Source: Streptomyces sp. Mut1 (lineage in GTDB: Bacteria; Actinomycetota; Actinomycetes; Streptomycetales; Streptomycetaceae). From it: a stretch of 64,000 nt of DNA. The stretch spans positions 6,830,001-6,894,000 of the forward strand of contig NZ_CP120997.1 in assembly GCF_030719295.1 (NCBI RefSeq), written 5' to 3'. This document shows, piece after piece, positions 34,096 through 41,754 of this stretch (positions within the stretch are counted from its first letter, which is position 1; every line of letters starts with the position of its first letter). The position numbers and the translations under genes are program-made. The notes below the pieces were generated by a model. The model was not told where the DNA came from, searched no databases, and saw only the letters and a list, made by a program, of their open reading frames with translations.

Positions 34096-35148
34096 TCAGG
34101 CGGACTGCCGCCGTACGAGCGTCGGGTGGAAGATCACGGACGGGGCCGGGTCGCCCGGCTTGCCGATCTGCTTGAGCAGCAGCCGGGCCATCTCCGCCGA
34201 CATCTCCTCCACCGGCTGCCGGACCGTGGTCAGCGGCGGATCGCAGGCCATCGCCGCGCTGCTGTCGTCGAACCCGACGAGCGCCACGTCCCCGGGAACG
34301 TCCTTGCCGGCCCGCAGCAGCACCGGAACGGCGCCCAGCGCCATCAGGTCCGACGCGATGAACACCGCGTCCAGGTCCGGACGGTCCGCGAGCAGCCGCC
34401 GCATCGCCGCCGCGCCACCGGCATGGGTGAAGTCGCCCTCGGCGGTCGCCACGTCCCGGATGCCGTGCGCCGCGAGCGCGTCCAGGAAACCGGCGAGCCG
34501 CGCCTGACTGGCCGGCATGTCCTGCGGGCCGGACACCGTCCCGATCCGGCGGCGCCCCAGCGAGGCGAGGTGGTCGGCGGCCAGCTGCGCCCCGGCCCGC
34601 TGGTCCGCCTCGACGTAGGTCAGCGGGGTCGGCCTGAGCGGCTGCCCCGCGAGCACGGCGGGCAGCCGTGTCCCGTGCAGCAGTCCGGGCAGGGGATCGT
34701 CCGCGTGCGACGAGATCAGCACCACGCCGTCGACATGCCCGTGGCGCAGATACGACAGCAGCTGGTCGCGGGACTCACGGTCGTCGGCCAGCATCAGGAC
34801 CAGCTGGATGCCCGCGGGACGCAGCACTTCGAGGAGGCCGGCGACCACGCGTCCGAAGTACGGATCGGAGAACATCCGGCCGACGAACGGCTCGGGCACG
34901 GTGCGCCGCTCCCGCTCGGAGACGACCAGGGCGATCGAGTCGGTGCGCCGGGTCACCAGCGAACGGGCCGCGCGGTTGGGCACGTAACCCGTGGCGTCCA
35001 CCGCCGCCTCCACCATCCGCCGCATCACCGGGTCGACGGTGGTCGCCCCGTTGATCACCCGGGACACGGTCGCCCGTGACACCCCGGCCACCCCGGCGAC
35101 GTCCTCCAGGGTGACGGGACGGGCGGGCGGCGGGGCGTCGGCAGTCAT
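34096..35148 (-). CDS. LacI family transcriptional regulator
   Basis: A 350-residue repressor with the LacI HTH at residues about 15-65 (TLEDVAGVAGVSRATVSRVI, hinge around NRAARSLVTRR) and a periplasmic-binding-protein-like sugar domain (about 70-345; ALVGFDDSSAAMACDPPLTTV is typical). It reads toward the holin-domain gene. The ATG at 35148 lacks a ribosome site and follows TATAAA by 6 nt, so the mRNA looks leaderless. It is the only LacI protein in the window and the best local candidate for binding the GAGAGCGCTCTC palindromes, but its own promoter carries a different dyad. Confidence 0.88.
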   Translation of the reverse strand: MTADAPPPARPVTLEDVAGVAGVSRATVSRVINGATTVDPVMRRMVEAAVDATGYVPNRAARSLVTRRTDSIALVVSERERRTVPEPFVGRMFSDPYFGRVVAGLLEVLRPAGIQLVLMLADDRESRDQLLSYLRHGHVDGVVLISSHADDPLPGLLHGTRLPAVLAGQPLRPTPLTYVEADQRAGAQLAADHLASLGRRRIGTVSGPQDMPASQARLAGFLDALAAHGIRDVATAEGDFTHAGGAAAMRRLLADRPDLDAVFIASDLMALGAVPVLLRAGKDVPGDVALVGFDDSSAAMACDPPLTTVRQPVEEMSAEMARLLLKQIGKPGDPAPSVIFHPTLVRRQSA

Positions 35149-35151
35149 GCA

Positions 35152-35174
35152 GTCTTTATACCGGGTGGTAAGAC
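35152..35174. promoter_or_regulatory. LacI gene promoter with overlapping dyad
   Basis: On the minus strand TATAAA (35160-35155) is a near-perfect -10 located 6 nt before the ATG, implying a leaderless mRNA. It lies inside an imperfect dyad with outer arms GTCTT (35152-35156) and AAGAC (35170-35174), a possible autoregulatory site. Confidence 0.45.
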
Positions 35175-35222
35175 CGGCGCGTGAACGGCTTCGGGGGCCT
35201 TGGGACTACGTTGACCGGGGCA

Positions 35223-35831
35223 TCAGCCCGAGCCGGCGGCCAGAGCCGGGAGCGCGGCGAGTTCGGTGCGCCGGGCCTTCACCAGCTCGGCGGCCAGCCG
35301 CTTGGCGTCCGGCCGGGTGCCGGACCCGGTCTCGGAGCGCGACACCTGCGCGGACTGGGTCAGATGGTCCTTCATCTGCTCCACCAGGAACCGGTCGAAG
35401 GCGGCGCCCTCCACCGTGCGGGCCCGTGCGAGGTCGTCCGCCGTCACCATGCCCGGCATGTCGTGGCCCTCGTGGATATTGGTGTCCGGCAGCCCCATGT
35501 GGGCCAGCAGCGGTCGCAGCCGGGCGAGTTCACCGTTCTGCGAGGCCAGCAGCCCGGCCGCCCAGCTCCGTATCCCGGCGTCGCCGGAGCGCGCGGGGGC
35601 GAGCGAGAGCAGCGCCACGGCCTGCTCGTTCATCGGGGTCATCAGCTGCACCCAGGCGGCGTCGGTCGGATCGGCGGGCGCACCGGAGGCCGGGGGAGCG
35701 GAGGCCGGACCGCCGGATGCCGGGGACGCGGCAGCCGGTGCGGGTGGACGGCGCTCGTCGGCCGGGGCCGCGCAACCGGCAGCGAGGAGGAGCAGGAGGA
35801 GTGCCGCGGTGCCGCGGGCCGCCTTCTTCAC
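35223..35831 (-). CDS. DUF305 lipoprotein
   Basis: A 202-residue lipoprotein: residues 1-20 are a signal with lipobox LAAGC (lipidated Cys20), followed by a low-complexity Ala/Pro linker (21-55). The DUF305 helical domain (about 60-195) has two repeated helix pairs and the conserved His/Met cluster NIHEGHDMPGM plus FLVEQMKDHLTQ, ligands proposed for copper or other metal in this family. It acts on the outer face of the membrane. GTG 35831 follows GAGGG. A strong hairpin separates it from the upstream DUF1996 gene. Confidence 0.83.
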   Translation of the reverse strand: MKKAARGTAALLLLLLAAGCAAPADERRPPAPAAASPASGGPASAPPASGAPADPTDAAWVQLMTPMNEQAVALLSLAPARSGDAGIRSWAAGLLASQNGELARLRPLLAHMGLPDTNIHEGHDMPGMVTADDLARARTVEGAAFDRFLVEQMKDHLTQSAQVSRSETGSGTRPDAKRLAAELVKARRTELAALPALAAGSG

Positions 35832-35851
35832 GGGAGTTCCCTCGGGTCGGA

Positions 35852-35884
35852 GCCCGTCCGGGGCCGCGGGGGCCCCGGACGGGC
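35852..35884 (-). terminator. Strong hairpin between DUF1996 and DUF305 genes
   Basis: GCCCGTCCGGGGCC (35852-35865) pairs with GGCCCCGGACGGGC (35871-35884), 14 bp with a 5-nt loop. It lies 20 nt past the DUF1996 stop on the minus strand and should end or attenuate that transcript before the DUF305 gene. Confidence 0.75.
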
Positions 35885-35904
35885 GGGGGACGGGGGTGCG
35901 GTGA

Positions 35905-36849
35905 TCAGGGGGTGCCGTCGGCCCCGCACTTCACGATGGCGTTGATGCAGTCGCGGACGCGCTGCGCCATCTCGGCCTCGGGCCACACGTTGAAGAAGTC
36001 ACCGTGCATCGTGTATCCGGGACCGGATGCCAGCCGGAACCGGGACGGGTCGCCGTTGACCGGGTACCGCAGCACCTGACGGAGCTTGGGAACCGGCACC
36101 GGGTGGGTCGAGGGGCACTCGCCGCCGACCGGGTAGGCCATGTGGCTCTTGTGGTCGGCCGAGTCGAGGTCCGTGCCGTTCCAGCACTGCGGGAAGTCGA
36201 GGTACGACTCCAGCATCCCGTCCGCCGGGCAGTTGACGAAGTCGTGCGACGGGTTGACCTCGCCGTGGTGCAGGCACGACCAGCGCGAGATGGTGTTGTC
36301 CTCGGGACCGGTCGCCACGGCGTTGCCCGCGACGATCCGCAGCCCGCGGGGGAAGGGCTGGATGCGCTGGATGACGTCGTCCCGGACGCCCTCACCCAGG
36401 TAGTAGAACGTCGTGCCGGTGGGTTCGACCTCCTTGTCCCCGTCGTACAGGGTCGGCACCCAGTACGACGACAGGTCGATGTCGGGTGAACACGTGCTCC
36501 TGGCCTGCTCCAGGGAGGCGAGGTCGGAATTGCCGTTCGTGGAGTCGTTGCCGAAGAAGCTGTGCATGTGCGAGGCCCCGGGCAGGCCCGGGAAGACGAT
36601 CGGGTCGTCGGGTGCCCGGTGGGTGTAGGGGCACTCGGCCAGGAACTCGGCGACCCGGACGACATCGGCGGCCGCCTTGGGGGCGGGCGCCGCGGCGGTG
36701 GCCGGGCCGGCGGACGCGCTGCCGGTGCTGGCCTGGAGGAAGGTGAGGGCGAGCGCGGCGGCGGCGAGCACCGCCGTGCGGTACCGCTTGGGCGGCGGGG
36801 TTCTGCGGTGGCTGTCTTCGCCGGTACGTCGTTGACGGAAGAAGAGCAC
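35905..36849 (-). CDS. Secreted DUF1996 protein
   Basis: A 314-residue exported protein. Residues 1-50 are a signal peptide (basic HRRTPPPKRYR, then TAVLAAAALALTFLQ). The mature domain is DUF1996: AECPYTHRAPDDPIVFPG, ASHMHSFFGND, YWVPTLYD and a C-terminal HGDFFNVW, rich in His, Asp and paired Cys. The family occurs in fungi and actinobacteria, often joined to carbohydrate-binding modules; its activity is unknown, and the His/Asp motifs suggest a metal-dependent hydrolase. GTG 36849 is chosen because AGGAG precedes it by 4 nt, whereas the in-frame ATG at 36885 has no ribosome site. The promoter carries the glucanase-type palindrome. Confidence 0.85.
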   Translation of the reverse strand: MLFFRQRRTGEDSHRRTPPPKRYRTAVLAAAALALTFLQASTGSASAGPATAAAPAPKAAADVVRVAEFLAECPYTHRAPDDPIVFPGLPGASHMHSFFGNDSTNGNSDLASLEQARSTCSPDIDLSSYWVPTLYDGDKEVEPTGTTFYYLGEGVRDDVIQRIQPFPRGLRIVAGNAVATGPEDNTISRWSCLHHGEVNPSHDFVNCPADGMLESYLDFPQCWNGTDLDSADHKSHMAYPVGGECPSTHPVPVPKLRQVLRYPVNGDPSRFRLASGPGYTMHGDFFNVWPEAEMAQRVRDCINAIVKCGADGTP

Positions 36850-36900
36850 GGCACTCCTGTTCGGGGAAGTGGGGGGCCTGGCCATGGGTTGTGGTCAGGT

Positions 36901-36916
36901 GAGAGAGCGCTCTCTC
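36901..36916. promoter_or_regulatory. LacI-type operator GAGAGAGCGCTCTCTC at the DUF1996 transcription start
   Basis: A perfect 16-bp palindrome containing the core found upstream of the glucanase. The inferred transcription start of the DUF1996 gene (about 36915) falls inside it, so a bound repressor would block RNA polymerase. Confidence 0.7.
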
Positions 36917-36921
36917 CGTGG

Positions 36922-36950
36922 AACGTAAAAGCGTGTTGCGGCCATGTCAA
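36922..36950 (-). promoter_or_regulatory. DUF1996 promoter (TTGACA-N17-TACGTT)
   Basis: On the minus strand a perfect -35 TTGACA (36950-36945) and a TAnnnT -10 TACGTT (36927-36922) are separated by 17 bp. It is among the best sigma-70-type promoters in the window, consistent with a strong promoter held by a repressor. Confidence 0.7.
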
Positions 36951-37011
36951 TAGAACGCGCAGAACGGCAATTCCCTGCGGATTGAACCCAGTTGACCTGC
37001 GGCGTGATCGG

Positions 37012-37023
37012 GAGAGCGCTCTC
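37012..37023. promoter_or_regulatory. Second LacI-type operator GAGAGCGCTCTC
   Basis: A perfect 12-bp palindrome whose centre is 109 bp from that of the operator at 36901-36916, on the other side of the DUF1996 promoter. The pair could support DNA looping, and the site could also affect the rightward importer promoter. Confidence 0.6.
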
Positions 37024-37291
37024 TCAGGGAGGTTGATCGAAAGGGGTGGATCCGGGAAAGCGGAGGGTGGTCCTCCGATGTTGTGGTGTGGGGGCCGGGT
37101 GGCGGTCGCCGGCCGGTGTGATGTTGGGTTCTGGTGATATCGGCGCCGGTCCCTGTGCCGCAACGCGGGCCCTGCCGAAGGCTGACGTGGCCGCCGACCG
37201 GGTAGCACCCCATCTCGGCGCGGGAGTTGAAGCTCCGTCACCCCGTCGCGACCGGTGGGTCAATGTCCGGTTCCGGCTCGTGTCGGGAGCG

Positions 37292-37320
37292 TTGACGCCA
37301 TCGAGTGACGAGCGTAAAAC
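37292..37320 (+). promoter_or_regulatory. Probable promoter of the sugar ABC importer
   Basis: TTGACG (37292-37297) and TAAAAC (37315-37320) with a 17-bp spacer. Transcription would begin near 37327 and leave a leader of about 130 nt before the ATG at 37456. Confidence 0.5.
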
Positions 37321-37327
37321 TACCTCT

Positions 37328-37357
37328 GCGATCAAGCTGGCGTTCTGACTTGATCGC
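37328..37357 (+). promoter_or_regulatory. Perfect inverted repeat at the importer transcription start
   Basis: GCGATCAAG (37328-37336) and CTTGATCGC (37349-37357) are perfect 9-bp arms separated by 12 bp, starting at the inferred +1. It could be an operator for a dimeric regulator or a 5' stabilising hairpin of the mRNA. Confidence 0.5.
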
Positions 37358-37455
37358 TTCTGTTGAGAAAAGCTGGATCTGCAATTCCTGCCGGCCGGAC
37401 CGATCCTCCGGCTGTTGCCCTATCGACCACGACCAGTCACGCCCATGGAGGCACC

Positions 37456-38793
37456 ATGTCGGTTGTCGATCGTCCCGATAGTGTTGTCGGCTCCCCGACG
37501 CGCAGAACCCTCCTCAGGGGAGTGGGCGGGGCCGGGCTGACCGTCGCCGCCGGAGGGCTGCTCGCGGCCTGCGGTGACTCGGAGCCCGAGTCCGGCAAGT
37601 CGTCGGGGCCGGTGGCCGGGAGCACGGTGACCTTCGGGTCCAACTACTCCGATCCGGCGACCAGGACGGCGTTCGCCGCGCTCACCGACTCCGCGGCGGG
37701 GGCGACCAAGACGAAGATCAAGATCAACACGGTCGACCACAACTCCTTCCAGCAGAACATCACCAGCTACCTCCAGGGCACCCCGGACGACCTGTTCACC
37801 TGGTTCGCCGGATACCGCATGCAGTACTTCGCGGCCCAGGGGCTGGCCGAACCGATCGACGACGTGTGGGAGAAGATCGGCGGCAACTTCAACGACGTCG
37901 CCAAGAAGCTCTCCACGGGGCTGGACGGCCGCAAGTACCTGGTGCCGCTCTACAACTATCCGTGGGTCGTCTTCTACAGCAGGAGCCTGTTCAAGAAGAA
38001 CGGCTACACCGTGCCCACCACGTGGGACGCGTACATGGCGCTCTGCAAGAAGATGAAGTCCGACGGGCTGATCCCGATCGCCTTCGGAGACAAGGACGGC
38101 TGGCCGGCGCTCGGCACGTTCGACATCCTCAACATGCGGCTCAACGGCTACGACTACCACGTCAAACTGTTGAAGCACGAAGTCCCGTGGACCGACCAGG
38201 GCGTGTACAGCGTCTTCCAGCACTGGGCCGAGATGATGCCCTACGTGCAGAGCGGAGCGAACGGCCGGGTCTGGCAGGACGCGGCCAAGGCGCTGGAGTC
38301 CAGGAAGGCCGGGATGATGTTCCAGGGCACCAACCAGGTGGCCGCCCAGTTCGTCAGCGACAAGGCGGATCTGGACGACCTGGACTTCTTTCCCTTCCCC
38401 GCGATCAACCCGAAGTGGGGCCAGGACTTCATGGACGCCCCCACCGACGGCTTCATGCTGAGCAAGAAGGCGAAGAACTCCTCCGGGGCGAAGGCCGTCC
38501 TGGAATACATCGGCACGGGTGAGGCCGAGGCGGAGTACCTCAAGACCGACCAGTGGGACGTCGGTCTGGCCCAGGGCGTGAACGTGCCGACGTACAACGC
38601 CATTCAGAAGAAGTCGGCCGCCGAGATCGGCAAGTGCAAGGCCGTCGCGCAGTTCATGGACCGGGACGCGGACCCGGCCATGGCCACCGCGATGATCTCC
38701 GTCATCCAGAAGTTCATCGACGACCCCGCCACCAGCGGGATAGCGGCGCTGCAGAAGAGCGCGGAGAACCAGGCGAGGGCGATCTACACCTGA
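37456..38793 (+). CDS. Extracellular solute (sugar)-binding lipoprotein, CUT1 type
   Basis: A 445-residue binding protein. The N-terminus has a twin arginine (Arg16-Arg17, TRRTLLRG) and a lipobox LLAAC (Cys39), so it is likely exported, possibly by Tat, and lipid-anchored. The mature part (TVTFGSNYSDPATRTAFAAL onward) has the two-lobe family-1 fold, with many aromatic residues for sugar stacking (NYPWVVFYS). By family it captures oligosaccharides for the two permeases immediately downstream. The ATG at 37456 follows TGGAGG. It overlaps the first permease gene by one base. The neighbouring operators suggest glucan-derived ligands. Confidence 0.88.
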   Translation: MSVVDRPDSVVGSPTRRTLLRGVGGAGLTVAAGGLLAACGDSEPESGKSSGPVAGSTVTFGSNYSDPATRTAFAALTDSAAGATKTKIKINTVDHNSFQQNITSYLQGTPDDLFTWFAGYRMQYFAAQGLAEPIDDVWEKIGGNFNDVAKKLSTGLDGRKYLVPLYNYPWVVFYSRSLFKKNGYTVPTTWDAYMALCKKMKSDGLIPIAFGDKDGWPALGTFDILNMRLNGYDYHVKLLKHEVPWTDQGVYSVFQHWAEMMPYVQSGANGRVWQDAAKALESRKAGMMFQGTNQVAAQFVSDKADLDDLDFFPFPAINPKWGQDFMDAPTDGFMLSKKAKNSSGAKAVLEYIGTGEAEAEYLKTDQWDVGLAQGVNVPTYNAIQKKSAAEIGKCKAVAQFMDRDADPAMATAMISVIQKFIDDPATSGIAALQKSAENQARAIYT

Positions 38794-39800
38794 TGAGTCC
38801 CCTCACCCGGACGCGCCGGGTGGCCCCACCGGCCGGAGACCCGGCCGGTGCCGGCCGCCGGAGACGGCGCATACGACACATGACCACCGTTGACCGTGTC
38901 GTCGTCGCCGTGCTGCTCGGCATCCCGCTGCTGCTCAGCCTGGCCTTCATATGGATCCCGGCGCTCACCACCGTCCTGCTGTCGTTCACCCGCTGGAACG
39001 GCGTCGGGGGCCTGCACGCCAAGGCCTGTGACCCCGCCCTGCCGTCGATCCTCAACAACGGCTGTGTGAACGGCGTCCAGAACTACCACCAGGCCGCCAC
39101 GAACTACCCCCAGTTCTGGCCGGCGGTGCAGCACAACTTCATCTGGCTCGGCGTCTTCGTCGCGATCGCCACCCCGCTCGGCATGCTGTTCGCCGTCCTC
39201 CTGGACCGGAACATCCGGGGCAGCCGCATGTACCAGAGCGCGTTGTTCCTGCCCGTCATGCTCTCGCTGGCCCTGATCGGCATCATCTGGGAGTTCGTGT
39301 ACTCCCAGGACTACGGACTGATCAACACCGTCATCGGCCGCGACGGGGGCAGCGACGCCATCGACTGGCTCGGCGATCCGGACCTGAACCTGTGGGCCGT
39401 CCTGCTGGAGGCCACCTGGCGGCAGGCCGGATACGTGATGATCCTGTACCTGGCGGGCCTCAAGGCGGTCGACCCGACGCTGCGGGAAGCCGCCCTGATC
39501 GACGGTGCCAACGGCCGGCAGACGTTCTGGCGGGTGATCTTCCCCGTGATGAGGCCGATCAACATCGTCATCATGGTCATCACCGTCATCGAGTCGCTCC
39601 GCGCCTTCGACCTCGTCTACATCACCAACAAGGGCATCAACGGCCTGGAGCTGCTGTCGGTCCTGGTGACCTCCAACATCGTCGGCGAGACCCAGCGGGT
39701 CGGCTTCGGGTCCGCACTCGGCGTCGTACTCCTGCTGATCTCGCTCGTGCCGATCAGCGTCTTCCTCCACCAGACCTTCCGCCGGGAGGAAAAACAGTGA
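38793..39800 (+). CDS. Sugar ABC transporter permease (MalF-like)
   Basis: A 335-residue permease with six membrane segments after a basic cytosolic N-terminus (about residues 1-30, RRRRRIRHM). A loop between helices 1 and 2 contains two Cys (KACDPALPSILNNGC). The EAA loop EAALIDGANG is intact for coupling to an ATPase. ATG 38793 is taken because it overlaps the preceding stop (TGATG) by one base; an internal Met at residue 30 is an alternative. It is the middle gene of a three-gene CUT1 importer. Confidence 0.88.
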   Translation: MSPLTRTRRVAPPAGDPAGAGRRRRRIRHMTTVDRVVVAVLLGIPLLLSLAFIWIPALTTVLLSFTRWNGVGGLHAKACDPALPSILNNGCVNGVQNYHQAATNYPQFWPAVQHNFIWLGVFVAIATPLGMLFAVLLDRNIRGSRMYQSALFLPVMLSLALIGIIWEFVYSQDYGLINTVIGRDGGSDAIDWLGDPDLNLWAVLLEATWRQAGYVMILYLAGLKAVDPTLREAALIDGANGRQTFWRVIFPVMRPINIVIMVITVIESLRAFDLVYITNKGINGLELLSVLVTSNIVGETQRVGFGSALGVVLLLISLVPISVFLHQTFRREEKQ

Positions 39801-40702
39801 GCTCCCCGACCCTGCCGAGCACGGCGCCGACGGGCGGCGGGCGCAGACCGCGCCCACGGGGCCAGGTCCTCTCCCAGGTCTTCCTCATCGCCGCCTCGGT
39901 GCTGTGGCTGCTGCCGCTCCTGTTCGCGCTCTACGTCGCGGTCCGCCCGTACTCGGACACCCGCAAGTACGGCTACGTCTCACTGCCGCACGAACTGACA
40001 CTGAGCAACTTCACCGACGCCTGGTCCCAGTCGAACATGGGCGGGTTCTTCTGGAACTCGATCCTGATCACCGTGCCGGCGGTCGTCATCGCGCTCGCAC
40101 TGGCCTCTGGGGCCGCCTTCGTCCTCACCCGGGTGAACATCAAGGTCAACGTGGCCCTGCTCATCCTGTTCACCGCCGGAAATCTGCTGCCCCAGCAGGT
40201 GATCATCACCCCGCTGTTCCGGATGTACCTGAAGATCCCGCTGCCGTCCTTTCTCGCCGACAGCGGCCTCATGTACAACTCGCTCTTCGGGCTGGTCGTC
40301 ATCAACGTGGCCTTCCAGCTGGGCTTCTGCGTCTTCGTGCTGAGCAACTACATGAAGTCGATCCCCGCCGAGATGTACGAAGCGGCACTGGTGGACGGGG
40401 CGGGCATGTGGACCCGCTTCTGGTCCCTCACGGTTCCGTTGTGCCGACCGGCCCTCGCCGCCCTGGCCACCCTGCTGACGACCTGGATCTACAACGACTT
40501 CTTCTGGGCCATCACGCTCATGTCGTCCGGCGACAAGCGGCCGGTGACCTCGGCGCTGGCCAACCTGCAAGGGCAGTTCGTGACCAACCAGAACCTGATC
40601 GCGGCCGGTGCCCTGATCGCCGCGATCCCCACCCTGGTGGTGTACCTCCTGCTCCAGAAGCAGTTCATAGCGGGGCTCTCCCTCGGATCGAGCAAGGGGT
40701 GA
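39797..40702 (+). CDS. Sugar ABC transporter permease (MalG-like)
   Basis: A 301-residue permease with six membrane helices and the EAA loop EAALVDGAGM. GTG 39797 overlaps the stop of the MalF-like gene by 4 bp (GTGA), so translation is coupled. No ATP-binding gene follows: the operon ends here. In Streptomyces many such importers are energised by the shared ATPase MsiK encoded elsewhere, the likely case here. Confidence 0.88.
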   Translation: MSSPTLPSTAPTGGGRRPRPRGQVLSQVFLIAASVLWLLPLLFALYVAVRPYSDTRKYGYVSLPHELTLSNFTDAWSQSNMGGFFWNSILITVPAVVIALALASGAAFVLTRVNIKVNVALLILFTAGNLLPQQVIITPLFRMYLKIPLPSFLADSGLMYNSLFGLVVINVAFQLGFCVFVLSNYMKSIPAEMYEAALVDGAGMWTRFWSLTVPLCRPALAALATLLTTWIYNDFFWAITLMSSGDKRPVTSALANLQGQFVTNQNLIAAGALIAAIPTLVVYLLLQKQFIAGLSLGSSKG

Positions 40703-40766
40703 CGCGGACTGCGGGCCGAGGGGTCCGCCGCGCGGAGACGACTTCGCGCGGGGGACCCGTTCGCGT

Positions 40767-40783
40767 GGCGGTCCGGTACCGCC
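40767..40783 (+). terminator. Possible hairpin after the importer operon
   Basis: GGCGGT (40767-40772) pairs with ACCGCC (40778-40783), a 6-bp stem 64 nt after the stop. It is weak. The region up to 40935 then becomes A/T-richer (40810-40860) and probably contains the promoter of the Mbl-like gene, though no clear -35/-10 pair stands out. Confidence 0.35.
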
Positions 40784-40935
40784 GGGCCTGAACCGCCGTC
40801 GGCGCATCCTTCGATTTTGCTTGGGAGTGGCTTTCTTTGCCTCCCTATTGCATAGTGAGGGCTCGGCCATGCCTCGCGATCAGCGGGTCACTGGGTGTGC
40901 GAACGGCCGCGGCGGCGGGCCGGGGGTGAGGGGCG

Positions 40936-41754
40936 ATGCGTTCTCTGCGCGACGGACGGCGGCACGACCGCTCCGTTCACCGGCACTACCGGGGCGCCAC
41001 CCGGGGCCTCGCGCTCGACCTCGGCAGCTCCCGCACCCGCGCCTGGATTCCCGGACAGGGCGTCGTCGCGGACACCGTGAGCGGCGACGGCGGTGAGTAC
41101 GGCCACGGCCGGCCCGTCCGGCGCGGGCGGATCGTGGACCCGGAGTCGTGCGGCCGCATGCTGGCCCGCATCGCCGACCGGACCCTCGGGCACGACCGCG
41201 ACGACACGGTGATCGTCCTCAGCCATCCCGTCCTCGCCGGCCCCGGCCACCGCACCGCCGCCCGGGAGATGCTCCGCGCGCTCGGCCCCTCGGACGTCAT
41301 CGTCCTGGACAGCGCCAGGGCGGCCGCCGCGTACGCCGGACCGCAGGACAACGGCCCGCTCCTCGTCGTGGACATCGGCGCCGAGCTGACCGAGGCGACC
41401 CTGCTCGTCGGCGGCCTGGTGCGCGACGCGCGTCAGGCCGAGACCGGGCTCAGCGACCTGGGACCCGGTGAGGCGCCCGCCGCCGTCGTGCGCGCCGTGC
41501 TGGACATGGTCATGGCGATGTGGCGGCAGGACCGGCACGGCGCGCTGCTCGGGGCCCTGCGCCGGGGTCCGCTGCTCGCGGGGGGCGGGGCGCTGCGCCC
41601 GGACGTCACCAGCGGGATAGCGGTCCGCCTCGGCGTCCCGGTCCGGCTCGCCGACGACCCGGCGACCACGGTCGTGCGCGGCGCCGGACTGGTCCTCAGC
41701 TCGGTGCTCCGCCGCCACGCCGCCGCACCGGCCCTGCCCGGCCGATCCGGGTGA
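40936..41754 (+). CDS. mbl: Short MreB-like actin homologue (Mbl-like)
   Basis: A 272-residue actin-fold protein, about 70 residues shorter than MreB. The nucleotide site is recognisable: phosphate-1 loop LALDLGSSRTRAW, phosphate-2 loop VVDIGAELTEATLL, and adenosine motif LLAGGGALRPDV. The gap falls in the region of the small subdomains, as described for Streptomyces Mbl (SCO6166-like), which helps spore-wall synthesis and depends on MreB. I assign the symbol from this resemblance, not from a database match. ATG 40936 follows GTGAGGGG. It overlaps the next gene by 4 bp and shares an operon with SecDF. Confidence 0.7.
   Translation: MRSLRDGRRHDRSVHRHYRGATRGLALDLGSSRTRAWIPGQGVVADTVSGDGGEYGHGRPVRRGRIVDPESCGRMLARIADRTLGHDRDDTVIVLSHPVLAGPGHRTAAREMLRALGPSDVIVLDSARAAAAYAGPQDNGPLLVVDIGAELTEATLLVGGLVRDARQAETGLSDLGPGEAPAAVVRAVLDMVMAMWRQDRHGALLGALRRGPLLAGGGALRPDVTSGIAVRLGVPVRLADDPATTVVRGAGLVLSSVLRRHAAAPALPGRSG

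Larger units (their letters stand above)
36850..37455. other. 606-bp divergent regulatory region (DUF1996 / sugar ABC importer)
   Basis: No convincing gene: the possible reading frames here lack ribosome sites and the codon bias of neighbours. From left to right it holds a GAGAGAGCGCTCTCTC operator, a consensus-like leftward promoter, a second GAGAGCGCTCTC operator, about 270 bp of moderate GC without recognisable sites, a rightward promoter, and a perfect inverted repeat at the inferred transcription start of the importer operon. Confidence 0.65.

Noticed and set aside
34071..34099. CTGACC/GGTCAG stem between the holin-domain and LacI genes
   Set aside because: Only 6 bp with a 17-nt loop, overlapping both stop codons.
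36850..36885. Upstream ATG (36885) as DUF1996 start
   Set aside because: It has no Shine-Dalgarno sequence, while GTG 36849 has AGGAG at 4 nt and gives a normal signal peptide.
37046..37348. Possible small gene in the DUF1996-importer intergenic region
   Set aside because: No ribosome site, no codon-position GC bias, and it would overlap the importer promoter.
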